21,350 nt of DNA from Phocaeicola sp. (lineage in GTDB: Bacteria > Bacteroidota > Bacteroidia > Bacteroidales > Bacteroidaceae). A model generated the notes under the pieces. It saw nothing but the letters and a program-made list of their open reading frames with translations. It ran no database searches and was not told where the DNA came from. Of this stretch, positions 1 through 7,840 are shown in pieces; the first letter of the stretch is position 1, and each line of letters starts with the position of its first letter. A program made the translations under genes and the position numbers. Where the stretch lies: assembly GCA_020026225.1 (NCBI GenBank), contig JAHHQU010000037.1, positions 1-21,350 on the forward strand, in the 5' to 3' direction.

Positions 1-389
1 ACAAAAGAATCACTACGACTGTTGCTAAGGCTAAAGCTTTGAAGAAGTTCGTTGAGCCACTTATCACTAAGTCAAAAGAAGATACAACTAACTCACGTCG
101 TGTTGTATTTAGTAACTTACAGGACAAGTTCGCTGTTTCTGAACTTTTCAAAGAAATCTCTGTAAAAGTTGCAGACCGTCCAGGTGGTTACACTCGTATC
201 ATTAAGACTGGTAACCGTTTGGGTGACAACGCAGAAATGTGTTTCATCGAATTGGTTGATTACAATGAGAACATGGCTAAGACAGCTGCTAAGAAAGCAA
301 CTCGTACTCGTCGTTCTAAGAAAACTGCAGCAACTACTGAAGCTCCTGTTGCAGAAGCTACTACAGAGGAAGCTCCTAAAGCTGAATAA
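1..389 (+). CDS. rplQ: Large ribosomal subunit protein bL17, 3' part (5' end outside window)
   Basis: Open frame read from base 3 to the TAA at 387-389. It encodes most of ribosomal protein L17, a structural protein of the 50S subunit near the exit tunnel. The visible residues KRITTTVAKAKALKKFVEPL and the later FSNLQDKFAVSELFKEI, RPGGYTRIIKTGNRLGDNAEM and FIELVDYNE are hallmark L17 segments. About 30 N-terminal residues (the usual MRHxxxxxxLGR start) lie before the window. A TTG at 39 could be read as a start but is inside the conserved domain. The C-terminal tail after YNENMAK is about 40 residues rich in Ala, Lys, Thr and Glu, which makes the protein longer than E. coli L17; such extensions are usual in Bacteroidota. 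The gene is normally last in the alpha operon behind rpoA, and the terminator right after it fits that. Confidence 0.96.
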   Translation, partial: KRITTTVAKAKALKKFVEPLITKSKEDTTNSRRVVFSNLQDKFAVSELFKEISVKVADRPGGYTRIIKTGNRLGDNAEMCFIELVDYNENMAKTAAKKATRTRRSKKTAATTEAPVAEATTEEAPKAE

Positions 390-410
390 TTCTGTACCAA
401 CGCTATATAT

Positions 411-443
411 AAAATCCGAGACCCTAGGGCCTCGGATTTTTTT
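411..443 (+). terminator. Rho-independent terminator of rplQ
   Basis: AAATCCGAG (412-420) pairs with CTCGGATTT (431-439), with a 10-base loop, followed by a run of T to 443. It lies 22 bases after the rplQ stop and closes the ribosomal protein operon. Confidence 0.9.
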
Positions 444-600
444 GTCTTGTTCTTTGCCTTCTAATCCTCTATCCTTATTTTTTCTTCTACGGCCATTACC
501 TATTCCTCTTGTGGCTTTTCTGTGTATATCCGTTGACATTTACTTTAAAAGTGATTTTAGAATCCTTCATCCTTTTCTCGTTACGTTGAGGTAAAATATG

Positions 601-608
601 TATTTTTG
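601..608 (+). promoter_or_regulatory. Putative -7 element before the 43-residue ORF
   Basis: TATTTTTG matches the Bacteroides -7 consensus TAnnTTTG exactly and lies 20 bases before the ATG at 629. No good TTTG -33 box is present at the expected spacing (only TTTC near 574), so the promoter may be weak or the match fortuitous. Confidence 0.45.
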
Positions 609-628
609 CATGCAAAATTTAATGTATT

Positions 629-760
629 ATGGTAGTAAACAAAAAGAATCCCTTCGCTTTTAAGGCGAAAGCATCTGCAAAAAAGAAGAGTGGCGGTAAA
701 CGAGTCGGTAAATCACGACCGGAAAAGGCCAATAACCAACTTAATAGAAGAGTTAAATAA
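629..760 (+). CDS. Small highly basic protein, 43 residues, unknown function
   Basis: ATG at 629 to TAA at 758-760. The product begins MVVNKKNPFAFKAKASAKKK and ends NNQLNRRVK; 15 of 43 residues are Lys or Arg and only one is acidic, so it should bind nucleic acid or the ribosome if it is made. There is no signal peptide or membrane segment. A TAnnTTTG element sits 20 bases upstream, and a strong hairpin at 1003-1048 can end its transcript. It lies just behind the rplQ terminator, so it is not simply part of the ribosomal operon, though its composition resembles a ribosome-associated peptide. I do not recognise the family. The stop-free frame with sensible codons and a well placed promoter element support a real gene, but the ORF is short enough to be chance. 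Confidence 0.55.
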   Translation: MVVNKKNPFAFKAKASAKKKSGGKRVGKSRPEKANNQLNRRVK

Positions 761-1002
761 TTTGCTACGTGCGAATGCATCGTTTGATAGGACTCTTGAT
801 TTACGCTTCTCGTTCGCTCTGTGAGGCGTAATGTAGTTTGTACTATGGTTGTAAGTCTTTAACCTCTTTGAGCCTTCTAAGGCCGTAATAACATCGTTTT
901 ACCCCTCCCCTCGATAACGTGTCTGGTTTGATTATCGTACCCTTGTATTTGATGGCAGCGATGTTATGAGGAGTGCTGTTTATACACGCTTATATATATG
1001 AT
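761..1002. other. Gene-free stretch with several inverted repeats (possible structured 3' UTR or small RNA)
   Basis: No convincing ORF on either strand between 761 and 1219. The first part is rich in potential RNA stems. TTACGCTTC (801-809) pairs with GAGGCGTAA (823-831). GCCT and AGGC pair across four bases near 875-886. ATAACATCG (889-897) pairs with CGATGTTAT (959-967), and inside it CGATAA (913-918) pairs with TTATCG near 931. I match this to no known riboswitch or ncRNA family. The remainder, 1049-1219, shows no feature beyond the terminator before it. Confidence 0.35.
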
Positions 1003-1048
1003 TGAACGCCCTTTCATTCGCTTTATAAAGCCAATGAAAGGGCGTTCA
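1003..1048. terminator. Strong bidirectional terminator hairpin
   Basis: TGAACGCCCTTTCATT (1003-1018) is perfectly complementary to 1033-1048, a 16 bp stem. The loop itself holds the palindrome GCTTTATAAAGC (1020-1031), so the hairpin can extend. GTCTTATTTTT follows on the plus strand. It can end the transcript of the 43-residue ORF from the left and of rnr from the right, though the minus-strand side lacks a clean U-run. Confidence 0.75.
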
Positions 1049-1219
1049 GTCTTATTTTTAATCTCTGTCCGTATCGAAAAGAGGAACCACTTCTCCTGAG
1101 TTCTTCCAAAAGGAATGCTTTCGTTTCAAGGAGACTCTTGATTAGCTAGCTTTCAACGAGTTCTCCCGTTCAGATAGCTTTCAGAAGAAGGGTTCCAATT
1201 TATCAATCAACGATGTATG

Positions 1220-3367
1220 TCACTCTGCTAAGATGTAGTCTAATTGTTTCTTCTCAAGGTTTGCACGTGCTACCTTAATTTTAACGGGATCTCCTAAACT
1301 GAATTTTTGGTGATGACGTCTTCCTATCAAGCAGTAATTCTTTTCATCGAATTCATAGTAGTCATTGCCTAAATCACGCATAGAAATCATGCCTTCGCAT
1401 TTATTCTCATTGACTTCTACATAGAGTCCCCATTCCGTTACGCCGGAAATAACACCATCGAATACAGTACCGATATGTTCGCTCATGAATTCTACCTGCT
1501 TATACTTGATAGAAGCTCGTTCAGCACTGGCAGCAGTCTGTTCCATCGCTGAACTATGTTCACATAAGTTTTCATACTTATCGGCTTGTGCAGTACGTCC
1601 GCCGGCCAAATAACGGGTAAGCAAACGATGTACCATCAAGTCGGGATAACGGCGAATCGGTGAAGTAAAGTGCGTGTAATAATCAAAAGCCAATCCATAG
1701 TGCCCGATATTATAGATAGAATATCTGGCCTTCTGCATAGCTCTTAGAGAAACCGTTTCTACCAGATTCTGTTCCTTCTTTCCTTCAATGTCAGCCAAAA
1801 GTCGGTTGATAGATTTAGAAACCTCTATCTTGCTGCCACTTGTACGAATCTTATATCCGAATCGTGCGATAAACTGGCTCAGATTATCCAACTTGTCTGG
1901 GTCCGGCAAATCATGGATACGGTATGGGAATACTTTCGGCTTTTTATTCTTGGGAACCTTACCGATGTGTTCTGCTACCGTACGGTTTGCCAATAGCATG
2001 AATTCCTCAATCAGCTTGTTGGCTTCTTTCGACTCTTTGAAGTATACGCTTAAAGGCTTTCCGTTTTCGTCAATTTCAAATTTGACTTCTACACGGTCGA
2101 AATTGATGGCACCTGCAGCCAGACGTTTCTTGCGTAAGATTTGAGCCAGCTTATTCAGTTCAAGAACCTCTTCGCAATAGTCACCTTGCTGAGTCTCTAT
2201 GATTTCTTGGGCTTCCTCGTATGCAAAGCGGCGATTGGATTTCACTACAGTATGTACGATTCGGTAGTCACGAACTTCAGCATTTTCATTCATGTCGAAA
2301 ATTACCGAATAAGCCAGTTTTTCTTCATCTGGTCGAAGGGAACAGATAAAGTTGCACAAGCGTTCTGGCAACATAGGAATGGTACGATCGACCAAGTAAA
2401 CGGAAGTAGCACGTTTGACAGCTTCCTTGTCGATTGCACTTCCTTCGTGTACATAATGCGATACATCGGCGATATGTACTCCGACTTCCCATAAACCTGA
2501 TTTCAGTTTACGGATGGATAAGGCATCGTCAAAGTCTTTTGCATCCTTCGGGTCGATAGTAAAGGTAGTCACATCCCTGAAATCTTCACGCTCAGCGTAA
2601 TCTTCCGGTGTAATCTCGCCCGATAATTTTTCAGCTGCAGCTTCAACCGATTGTGGATAAGTGTAAGGTAAGCCATATTCAGCAAGAATGGCATGCATTT
2701 CTGTATTGTTGTCACCGGCTTGTCCCAAGATGTCAATGACCTCTCCAAATGGGTTTTTAGCTTCTTCCGGCCATTCTGTAATCTTTACCACCGCTTTATC
2801 TCCATCCTTTCCACCCTTGAGCTTGTCTTTTGGAATGAAGATATCATTGGCCAAGGTATTTGTTTCAGTCAAGAGAAAAGCATAATTCTTGCTTACCTTC
2901 AATTTTCCAACGAAATTGGTGTTGGCTTTCTCTATGATTTCGATGACTTGCCCTTCCAAGCTACGTTTCTTGCATTTGGCACATAGTGCTATTTTCACTT
3001 TGTCATTGTTCATGGCATGGGCAGAATTACGTTCTGCAATAAAGATAGGTTCTCCACCTTCATCAGGAATAAAGCTGTTCTTGCCGTTACTCTTGCGGAT
3101 AAAGGTACCTGTCATAATCTGTCCCTGCTCATTTAACTTGAAATGTCCTTTGTCTTCTAATATCAAGAAATTATCTTCCACCATCTCTTCAATGATGTCT
3201 GCACAGAGCATTTTCAGAGGGTGAGTAGTAAGCTTCAGTGTGAGATATAATTGTTTCAGGCTATAACTCTCGGTAGGGTTAAACTGAAATTGATTAATAA
3301 TCATTTCGGCTAACTCTTTCTTCTTCATGCGTTTACCGCCTTTCTTTTCTTTCTTCTTTTTAGCCAT
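1220..3367 (-). CDS. rnr: Ribonuclease R (RNB-family 3'-5' exoribonuclease)
   Basis: Hydrolytic, processive 3'-5' exoribonuclease of the RNase II/RNB family, cytoplasmic, degrading structured RNA. From the start used here the protein is 715 residues. Domains in order: a basic Lys-rich N-terminus with a winged-helix-like segment, cold-shock/OB domains, then the RNB catalytic domain with TIDPKDAKDFDDAL (about residues 270-284), whose Asp residues bind Mg2+, and HFTSPIRRYPDLMVHRLL (about 566-583). A C-terminal S1 domain follows (GTVFDGVISGVTEWGLYVEV, about 633-652). An upstream in-frame ATG at 3388 would add MNKIKID. I prefer 3367 because the likely promoter would leave only about 8-10 bases of leader before 3388. 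Divergent from the SDR gene at 3504. Nothing is missing from the catalytic signature. Confidence 0.95.
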   Translation of the reverse strand: MAKKKKEKKGGKRMKKKELAEMIINQFQFNPTESYSLKQLYLTLKLTTHPLKMLCADIIEEMVEDNFLILEDKGHFKLNEQGQIMTGTFIRKSNGKNSFIPDEGGEPIFIAERNSAHAMNNDKVKIALCAKCKKRSLEGQVIEIIEKANTNFVGKLKVSKNYAFLLTETNTLANDIFIPKDKLKGGKDGDKAVVKITEWPEEAKNPFGEVIDILGQAGDNNTEMHAILAEYGLPYTYPQSVEAAAEKLSGEITPEDYAEREDFRDVTTFTIDPKDAKDFDDALSIRKLKSGLWEVGVHIADVSHYVHEGSAIDKEAVKRATSVYLVDRTIPMLPERLCNFICSLRPDEEKLAYSVIFDMNENAEVRDYRIVHTVVKSNRRFAYEEAQEIIETQQGDYCEEVLELNKLAQILRKKRLAAGAINFDRVEVKFEIDENGKPLSVYFKESKEANKLIEEFMLLANRTVAEHIGKVPKNKKPKVFPYRIHDLPDPDKLDNLSQFIARFGYKIRTSGSKIEVSKSINRLLADIEGKKEQNLVETVSLRAMQKARYSIYNIGHYGLAFDYYTHFTSPIRRYPDLMVHRLLTRYLAGGRTAQADKYENLCEHSSAMEQTAASAERASIKYKQVEFMSEHIGTVFDGVISGVTEWGLYVEVNENKCEGMISMRDLGNDYYEFDEKNYCLIGRRHHQKFSLGDPVKIKVARANLEKKQLDYILAE

Positions 3368-3402
3368 GTCTATTTTTATTTTGTTCATTACTACAAAGTA
3401 AG

Positions 3403-3410
3403 CAAAATTA
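3403..3410 (-). promoter_or_regulatory. Putative -7 element of rnr
   Basis: On the minus strand TAATTTTG matches TAnnTTTG and lies about 35 bases before the preferred rnr start at 3367. No clear TTTG at -33. Confidence 0.45.
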
Positions 3411-3465
3411 ATGGAATAATCTATGAATTAGTGTTTTATTTTAAGCCTTTAAGCTAAAAAAACAC

Positions 3466-3473
3466 TATCTTTG
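3466..3473 (+). promoter_or_regulatory. Putative -7 element of the SDR-PAP2-dusB operon
   Basis: TATCTTTG fits TAnnTTTG and lies about 30 bases before the ATG at 3504. It overlaps a possible TTG start at 3471, which argues that translation begins at 3504. The -33 region (TTTAAG near 3440) is only a weak match. Confidence 0.5.
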
Positions 3474-3503
3474 CCCTTTATTTTTGGAAGGAAATTACGA
3501 ATT

Positions 3504-4514
3504 ATGGAGAAAAAGATATTGGTGACCGGTGCAAGCGGTTTCATAGGAAGTTTCTTGGTAGAAGGGGGACTTGATAGAGGAATGCAGGTATGGGCTGGGG
3601 TTCGGAAGAGCAGCAGCCGCAAGTATTTGCAAGATTCCCGCATCCGTTTTGCAGAACTTGATTTTGCAGATTCCGTCCGTCTTGAAGAACAATTGGCTTC
3701 GCATAAGGCAGCACACGGTGGATGGGATTACATCATTCATTGTGCCGGCGTTACAAAATGTATCAATCGGGAGGGGTTTGATAAGGGGAATTATCAGGCG
3801 ACTCGTCATTTCATTGATTCTTTGCAGAAGCTGGACATGGTGCCCAAGCAATTTCTCTATATCAGTTCGCTCAGTGTCTTTGGGCCGATTCGTGAAAAAG
3901 ATTATACTCCGATTCTTGAAACCGACGTTCCGCAACCGAATACGGCATACGGAGTCAGCAAACTCCTTACGGAACAATATCTCTCTGGCTTGGAAGGTTT
4001 CCCTTATGTGATTTTCCGACCTACGGGTGTATATGGTCCAAGGGAGCGAGACTATTTTCTGATGGCTCAATCCATCAGTCGCCACGTAGATACGGCAGCG
4101 GGCTTCCGACGTCAGGACATAACCTTTGTATATGTAAAAGATCTGGTTCAGGCTATTTATTTGGCCATCGACAAGCAAGTGATTCGTCGTGCTTACTTTG
4201 TGAGTGATGGAAAGGTTTACAACAGTAAGGCTTTTTCTGATTTGATTCGTCAGGAATTGGGAAATCCGTGGCTGTTTCGCTTCACCTGTCCTTTGCTTCT
4301 CCTCAAATTCATTTCGTGGGTTGCCGAAGGAATCTCACACATCACAAAAAAGCCCAGTACGCTCAATAGTGATAAATACAAGATAATGAAACAGCGTAAC
4401 TGGCAATGCGATATAACACCGTTGGTCAATGAACTTGGATATAAACCTCAATTCCCTCTTGAACGGGGTGTAAAAGAAATAATCACTTGGTATAAAAAAG
4501 AAGGATGGCTTTAA
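3504..4514 (+). CDS. NAD(P)-dependent epimerase/dehydratase-like extended SDR (possible CerR-type 3-ketosphinganine reductase)
   Basis: A 336-residue extended short-chain dehydrogenase/reductase. The Rossmann glycine motif GASGFIG is at residues 9-15; the catalytic Tyr-x-x-x-Lys is YGVSK (Y149, K153), with the Ser region YISSLSVFG near 119-127; RPTGVYGP near 182-189 is typical of the NAD-dependent epimerase family. It is soluble apart from a hydrophobic stretch (CPLLLLKFISWV) in the C-terminal substrate lobe, which could reflect a lipid substrate. The next gene overlaps it by 10 bases and encodes a PAP2/Aur1-like membrane enzyme, so the two are surely cotranslated. Bacteroides makes sphingolipids, and its 3-ketosphinganine reductase belongs to this SDR class. 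That specific role is inference. A nucleotide-sugar or flavonol-reductase-like function cannot be excluded. Start chosen at 3504 because the longer TTG start overlaps the promoter. Confidence 0.85.
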   Translation: MEKKILVTGASGFIGSFLVEGGLDRGMQVWAGVRKSSSRKYLQDSRIRFAELDFADSVRLEEQLASHKAAHGGWDYIIHCAGVTKCINREGFDKGNYQATRHFIDSLQKLDMVPKQFLYISSLSVFGPIREKDYTPILETDVPQPNTAYGVSKLLTEQYLSGLEGFPYVIFRPTGVYGPRERDYFLMAQSISRHVDTAAGFRRQDITFVYVKDLVQAIYLAIDKQVIRRAYFVSDGKVYNSKAFSDLIRQELGNPWLFRFTCPLLLLKFISWVAEGISHITKKPSTLNSDKYKIMKQRNWQCDITPLVNELGYKPQFPLERGVKEIITWYKKEGWL

Positions 4515-5485
4515 AAGAATTATTATTTAAACGAGTAGAAAGTGGGAAAGGACTCTTTGCCGTAGAAATCATCAGCCTCATTTATAGTGCTTTGACCACT
4601 GTAATGATTTTGTTCTTGTTTCCACGGATGGATCATCCGGGAATGATGATGTTGGAACGATTGGGTATCGTAATCATGACCTTTGCCCTGATTCTGCTCT
4701 ATCAGGCAATGCCGTGTCGATTGACGGCTTTTCTACGAATGGTGGTGCAGATGTCTCTCCTTGCTTATTGGTATCCAGATACTTATGAATTTAATCGTCT
4801 GTTTCCTAATTTGGACCATTTGTTTGCCAGTGCCGAACAATTTTTGTTTCACTGTCAGCCGGCAGTGGAGTTCAGTAAGAATTGTCCCTCTATTTGGTTC
4901 AGTGAACCTTTTCACATGGGGTATTTCTTTTATTATCCGATGATGCTCATAGTGGTACTCTATTATTTCTTTAAGCGTTTCGAGTTGTTTGAAAAGATTA
5001 GCTTTGTATTGGTTACTTCTTTTTTCATCTACTACTTGTTCTATATAATGGTACCGGTTGCTGGCCCTCAGTTCTATTTCCCAGCCATAGGGATGGATAA
5101 GGTGAATGCCTGTATCTTCCCGGCTATAGGAGATTATTTCAATCATAATGGCATTCTTTTGCCCGGACCAGGCTTTGACCACGGATTCTTTTATAATCTG
5201 GTAGAGGCTTCTCAAGAAGTGGGTGAACGCCCGACGGCTGCTTTCCCAAGTTCGCATGTCGGCATTTCCACCATTGTAATGATTATGGCTTGGCGCGTCA
5301 GCAAAAAGTTGGCAGCAGTACTTTTCCCTTTTTATGCTTTACTTTGTTGCGCTACCGTTTATATTCAGGCACATTATCTGATTGATTCGATAACTGGATT
5401 CATCTCTGCCTTTTTGGTCTATTGGTTGGCTACAACCATGTATAAGAAATGGTTTATTACTCCAGCTTTCAAGTTGATGGGGTAA
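4505..5485 (+). CDS. PAP2/Aur1-family integral membrane phosphatase or phosphotransferase
   Basis: A 326-residue polytopic membrane protein with about six to eight hydrophobic segments. The PAP2 catalytic signature is present: PSSHVG with H251, and AHYLIDSITG with H290 and D294; ERPTAAFPSSH precedes the first His. The H-H-D spacing (39 and 4 residues) is what I recall for yeast Aur1 (H255, H294, D298), and the general layout resembles the inositol-phosphorylceramide or sphingomyelin synthase branch rather than soluble acid phosphatases. It would act at the inner membrane on a lipid phosphate or transfer a phospho-head-group to a lipid alcohol. Overlaps the upstream SDR gene by 10 bases and precedes dusB by 31. 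Its exact substrate is unknown; a plain lipid phosphate phosphatase is the main alternative. Confidence 0.82.
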   Translation: MALKELLFKRVESGKGLFAVEIISLIYSALTTVMILFLFPRMDHPGMMMLERLGIVIMTFALILLYQAMPCRLTAFLRMVVQMSLLAYWYPDTYEFNRLFPNLDHLFASAEQFLFHCQPAVEFSKNCPSIWFSEPFHMGYFFYYPMMLIVVLYYFFKRFELFEKISFVLVTSFFIYYLFYIMVPVAGPQFYFPAIGMDKVNACIFPAIGDYFNHNGILLPGPGFDHGFFYNLVEASQEVGERPTAAFPSSHVGISTIVMIMAWRVSKKLAAVLFPFYALLCCATVYIQAHYLIDSITGFISAFLVYWLATTMYKKWFITPAFKLMG

Positions 5486-5516
5486 ATAGACATAAAAACT
5501 CTGTAAAACAAAGACA

Positions 5517-6512
5517 ATGAAGATTAGAAATATAGATTTGGGTAACCAGCCTATTCTGCTGGCCCCTATGGAAGATGTTACAGATCCTGCTTTTCGTCTC
5601 CTTTGCAAGGAATTCGGAGCTGATATGGTTTATACTGAATTCGTTTCAAGTGATGCATTGATTCGTTCGGTGGGAAAAACCATGTTGAAGTTGAATGTAA
5701 GTGATGAGGAGCGTCCGGTTGCTATCCAGATATACGGCAAGGACACGGATACCATGGTTGAAGCTGCACGAATCGTTGAGCAAGCCAAGCCCGATATCCT
5801 TGATTTGAATTTCGGTTGTCCGGTAAAGAGAGTTGCAGGAAAAGGAGCTGGTTCAGGAATGCTTCAGAATGTGCCGAAAATGTTAGAAATCACTCGTGCA
5901 GTGGTCGATGCCGTGAAGATACCTGTAACGGTGAAGACTCGTTTGGGATGGGATTCAGAACATAAGATTATTGTCGATCTGGCGGAGCAGTTGCAAGATT
6001 GTGGTATCGAGGCTTTGACGATTCATGGGCGTACTCGTGCACAGATGTATACGGGTGAGGCAGACTGGACTTTGATAGGCGAGGTAAAGAAGAATCCTCG
6101 CATACATATTCCAATCATTGGAAACGGTGATGTGACTACTCCTCAACGTGCAAAAGAGTGCTTTGATAAGTACGGTGTAGATGCAGTTATGATCGGTCGT
6201 GCTAGCTTCGGTCGTCCTTGGGTCTTCAAGGAAGTCAAGCATTACTTGGAGACGGGCGAGGAGTTGCCTCCTCTTTCTTTCAAATGGAAGATGGATGTGC
6301 TTCGTCGTGAAGTGGCCGATAGTGTAAAACTGTTGGATGAACGTCGTGGTATTTTGCATGTTCGTCGTCATTTGGCGGCTTCTCCATTGTTTAAAGGAAT
6401 TCCTAATTTTAAGGAAACTCGCATATCTATGCTTCGGGCAGAAACGGTAGCTGATTTGAATGCTATTCTCGATCATATAGAGGAAACGTTTGGTCAGGAA
6501 GAGTCTATTTAA
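5517..6512 (+). CDS. dusB: tRNA-dihydrouridine synthase, DusB type
   Basis: Flavoenzyme of 331 residues that reduces uridine to dihydrouridine in the tRNA D-loop, using FMN and NADPH. Visible signatures are APMEDVTDPAFR (16-27) for FMN binding, LDLNFGCPVKRVAGKGAGSG with the catalytic Cys at 101, KTRLGWD and TIHGRTRAQMYTG in the TIM barrel, and GNGDVTTP plus MIGRASFGRPWVF near the phosphate-binding end. The C-terminal helical domain includes HVRRHLAASPLFKG. Length and motifs are normal for the NifR3/DusB group. It follows the PAP2 gene with no promoter visible between them, so it is probably carried on the same transcript and ends at the hairpin 22 bases downstream. Confidence 0.95.
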   Translation: MKIRNIDLGNQPILLAPMEDVTDPAFRLLCKEFGADMVYTEFVSSDALIRSVGKTMLKLNVSDEERPVAIQIYGKDTDTMVEAARIVEQAKPDILDLNFGCPVKRVAGKGAGSGMLQNVPKMLEITRAVVDAVKIPVTVKTRLGWDSEHKIIVDLAEQLQDCGIEALTIHGRTRAQMYTGEADWTLIGEVKKNPRIHIPIIGNGDVTTPQRAKECFDKYGVDAVMIGRASFGRPWVFKEVKHYLETGEELPPLSFKWKMDVLRREVADSVKLLDERRGILHVRRHLAASPLFKGIPNFKETRISMLRAETVADLNAILDHIEETFGQEESI

Positions 6513-6533
6513 GGAATGACCTGTCGATACAAA

Positions 6534-6570
6534 ACAAAGGCTGGATTCTCATGGAGAGTCCAGCCTTTGT
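6534..6570 (+). terminator. Terminator hairpin after dusB
   Basis: ACAAAGGCTGGA (6534-6545) pairs with TCCAGCCTTTGT (6559-6570) and the stem continues inward through TTCTC/GAGAG around an ATG loop, about 17 bp in all. No long T-run follows, so termination may rely partly on the TTTGTTGT tail. Confidence 0.7.
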
Positions 6571-6659
6571 TGTAAAGTTAAATGATGCAACTTGTTGTCG
6601 GCAATATGCTTTTTCATGAACCCTGTTTTTTTAGGGCGACACCTTTATATATAATAATA

Positions 6660-6709
6660 GCGATAAAGAAATTCTTAAGAACTTGGCTCTTGAGAATTTT
6701 CCTTATCGC
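6660..6709 (-). terminator. Long imperfect hairpin between convergent dusB and thiL
   Basis: GCGATAA (6660-6666) pairs with TTATCGC (6703-6709). After a small internal loop, AAATTCTTAAGA (6669-6680) pairs with TCTTGAGAATTT (6688-6699) with one G-T wobble, around a 7-base loop. It lies downstream of thiL on the minus strand and most likely ends that operon; it could also back up the dusB terminator. The rest of 6513-6801 shows no gene. Confidence 0.5.
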
Positions 6710-6801
6710 CATTTGTTTGTAATAAGTTCAGGCTATATGTTTGCCATTCATCTTTCGGGTTATACGTATCAGCCGATACTTTACGAAAGTGTCATTCAGT
6801 C

Positions 6802-7839
6802 TTATTTTTCCATGTGATTCCAGCCCTGAGCTTTCAATTCCATTTCATTGCCATCACGAGTAACTAAAGCACAACCGAGTTCTGCTTTGGTGATATGGCC
6901 GATAATCTTGATATCCTTTATTTTGGAAATTTCCTCATGCTGAGTCAAAGGAACGGTGAACAACAATTCGTAATCCTCACCACCATTTAAAGCACAGGTG
7001 CTGAGATTCATATTGAATTCTTCAGCCATCACTGCAGTTTGATAGTCGATAGGGATACGTTCTTCGTATACACGGCAACCTACCTTGCTCTGTGAACAGA
7101 TGTGCATCAATTCAGAAGAAAGGCCGTCTGAAATATCCATCATAGAGGTCGGTTTGATACCTGCTTTCGCCAGACTTTCTATGATGTCTTTACGAGCTTC
7201 AGGTTTTAAGAAACGTTCCAATAGATATTCTTTGCCGGCAAAGTCAGGTTGTACATCCTTTTCACCTTGGAAGACTGCCTTTTCACGTTCCATAAGTTGC
7301 AGACCCATATATGCAGCACCCAAATCACCGGATACACAAATCAAGTCGGTTTCTTTGGCTCCATTACGATAAACTACTTGTTTTTTATCTGCTGCACCGA
7401 TGCATGTAATGGAAATGGCGAGTCCTGTAACGGATGCCGTTGTATCTCCTCCGATTAAGTCGACATGATGCAAGTCGCAAGCCAGTTTTACACCCTCATA
7501 GAAATCGTCCAAGTCTTCGATGCAGAAACGTTTAGAGATGGCAACGGACAAGGTTATCTGTTTAGGAGTACCGTTCATTGCATAGATATCTGAAAAGTTC
7601 ACCATGGCTGCTTTGTAACCAAGGTGCTTCAGAGGAGTATATACTAAGTCGAAGTGTACTCCTTCCATCAGCAGATCGGTAGTTACCAATACTTGTTGGT
7701 CTTTAAACTCCAATACGGCTGCATCATCGCCTACGCCATATTTACTTTCTGTATTCTGTAGTTTGATCCCTTCTGTAAGATGTTTGATTAGTCCAAATTC
7801 TCCAAGGGTTGAAATTTCTGTTCTATTTCCTTCGTGCAT
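6802..7839 (-). CDS. thiL: Thiamine-monophosphate kinase
   Basis: ThiL phosphorylates thiamine monophosphate with ATP to thiamine pyrophosphate, the last step of cofactor synthesis, in the cytoplasm. The 345-residue product has the AIR-synthase/PurM-like fold signatures: GEFGLI near 13-18, GVGDDAAVL (35-43) and TTDLLMEGVHFD for Mg/ATP and substrate binding, LGYKAAMVNFSDIYAMNGTP, IGGDTTAS, and MMDISDGLSSELMHICSQS in the C-terminal half, followed by NGGEDYELLFTVP. Length is normal. The start is one base past the punA stop, so translation is probably coupled and transcription comes from the sppA promoter. No TPP riboswitch is seen nearby, in keeping with its place in a housekeeping operon. Confidence 0.95.
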   Translation of the reverse strand: MHEGNRTEISTLGEFGLIKHLTEGIKLQNTESKYGVGDDAAVLEFKDQQVLVTTDLLMEGVHFDLVYTPLKHLGYKAAMVNFSDIYAMNGTPKQITLSVAISKRFCIEDLDDFYEGVKLACDLHHVDLIGGDTTASVTGLAISITCIGAADKKQVVYRNGAKETDLICVSGDLGAAYMGLQLMEREKAVFQGEKDVQPDFAGKEYLLERFLKPEARKDIIESLAKAGIKPTSMMDISDGLSSELMHICSQSKVGCRVYEERIPIDYQTAVMAEEFNMNLSTCALNGGEDYELLFTVPLTQHEEISKIKDIKIIGHITKAELGCALVTRDGNEMELKAQGWNHMEK

Positions 7840-7840
7840 T

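Noticed and set aside
791..1143. Repeated ACTCTTGATT at about 792-801 and 1134-1143
   Set aside because: About 10 bases in AT-rich DNA is compatible with chance, and no flanking similarity was seen; not evidence for a mobile element.
3471..3503. TTG start adding 11 residues to the SDR protein
   Set aside because: The codon overlaps the -7 element TATCTTTG, so it would not be in the transcript; the Rossmann motif sits normally from the ATG at 3504.
3495..4178. 227-codon minus-strand ORF opposite the SDR gene
   Set aside because: Shadow of a gene with clear Rossmann and catalytic motifs; no domain recognised.
6753..6790. CTTTCG/CGAAAG stem just downstream of thiL
   Set aside because: Six base pairs with a long loop and no T-run; too weak to call a terminator beside the stronger hairpin at 6660-6709.
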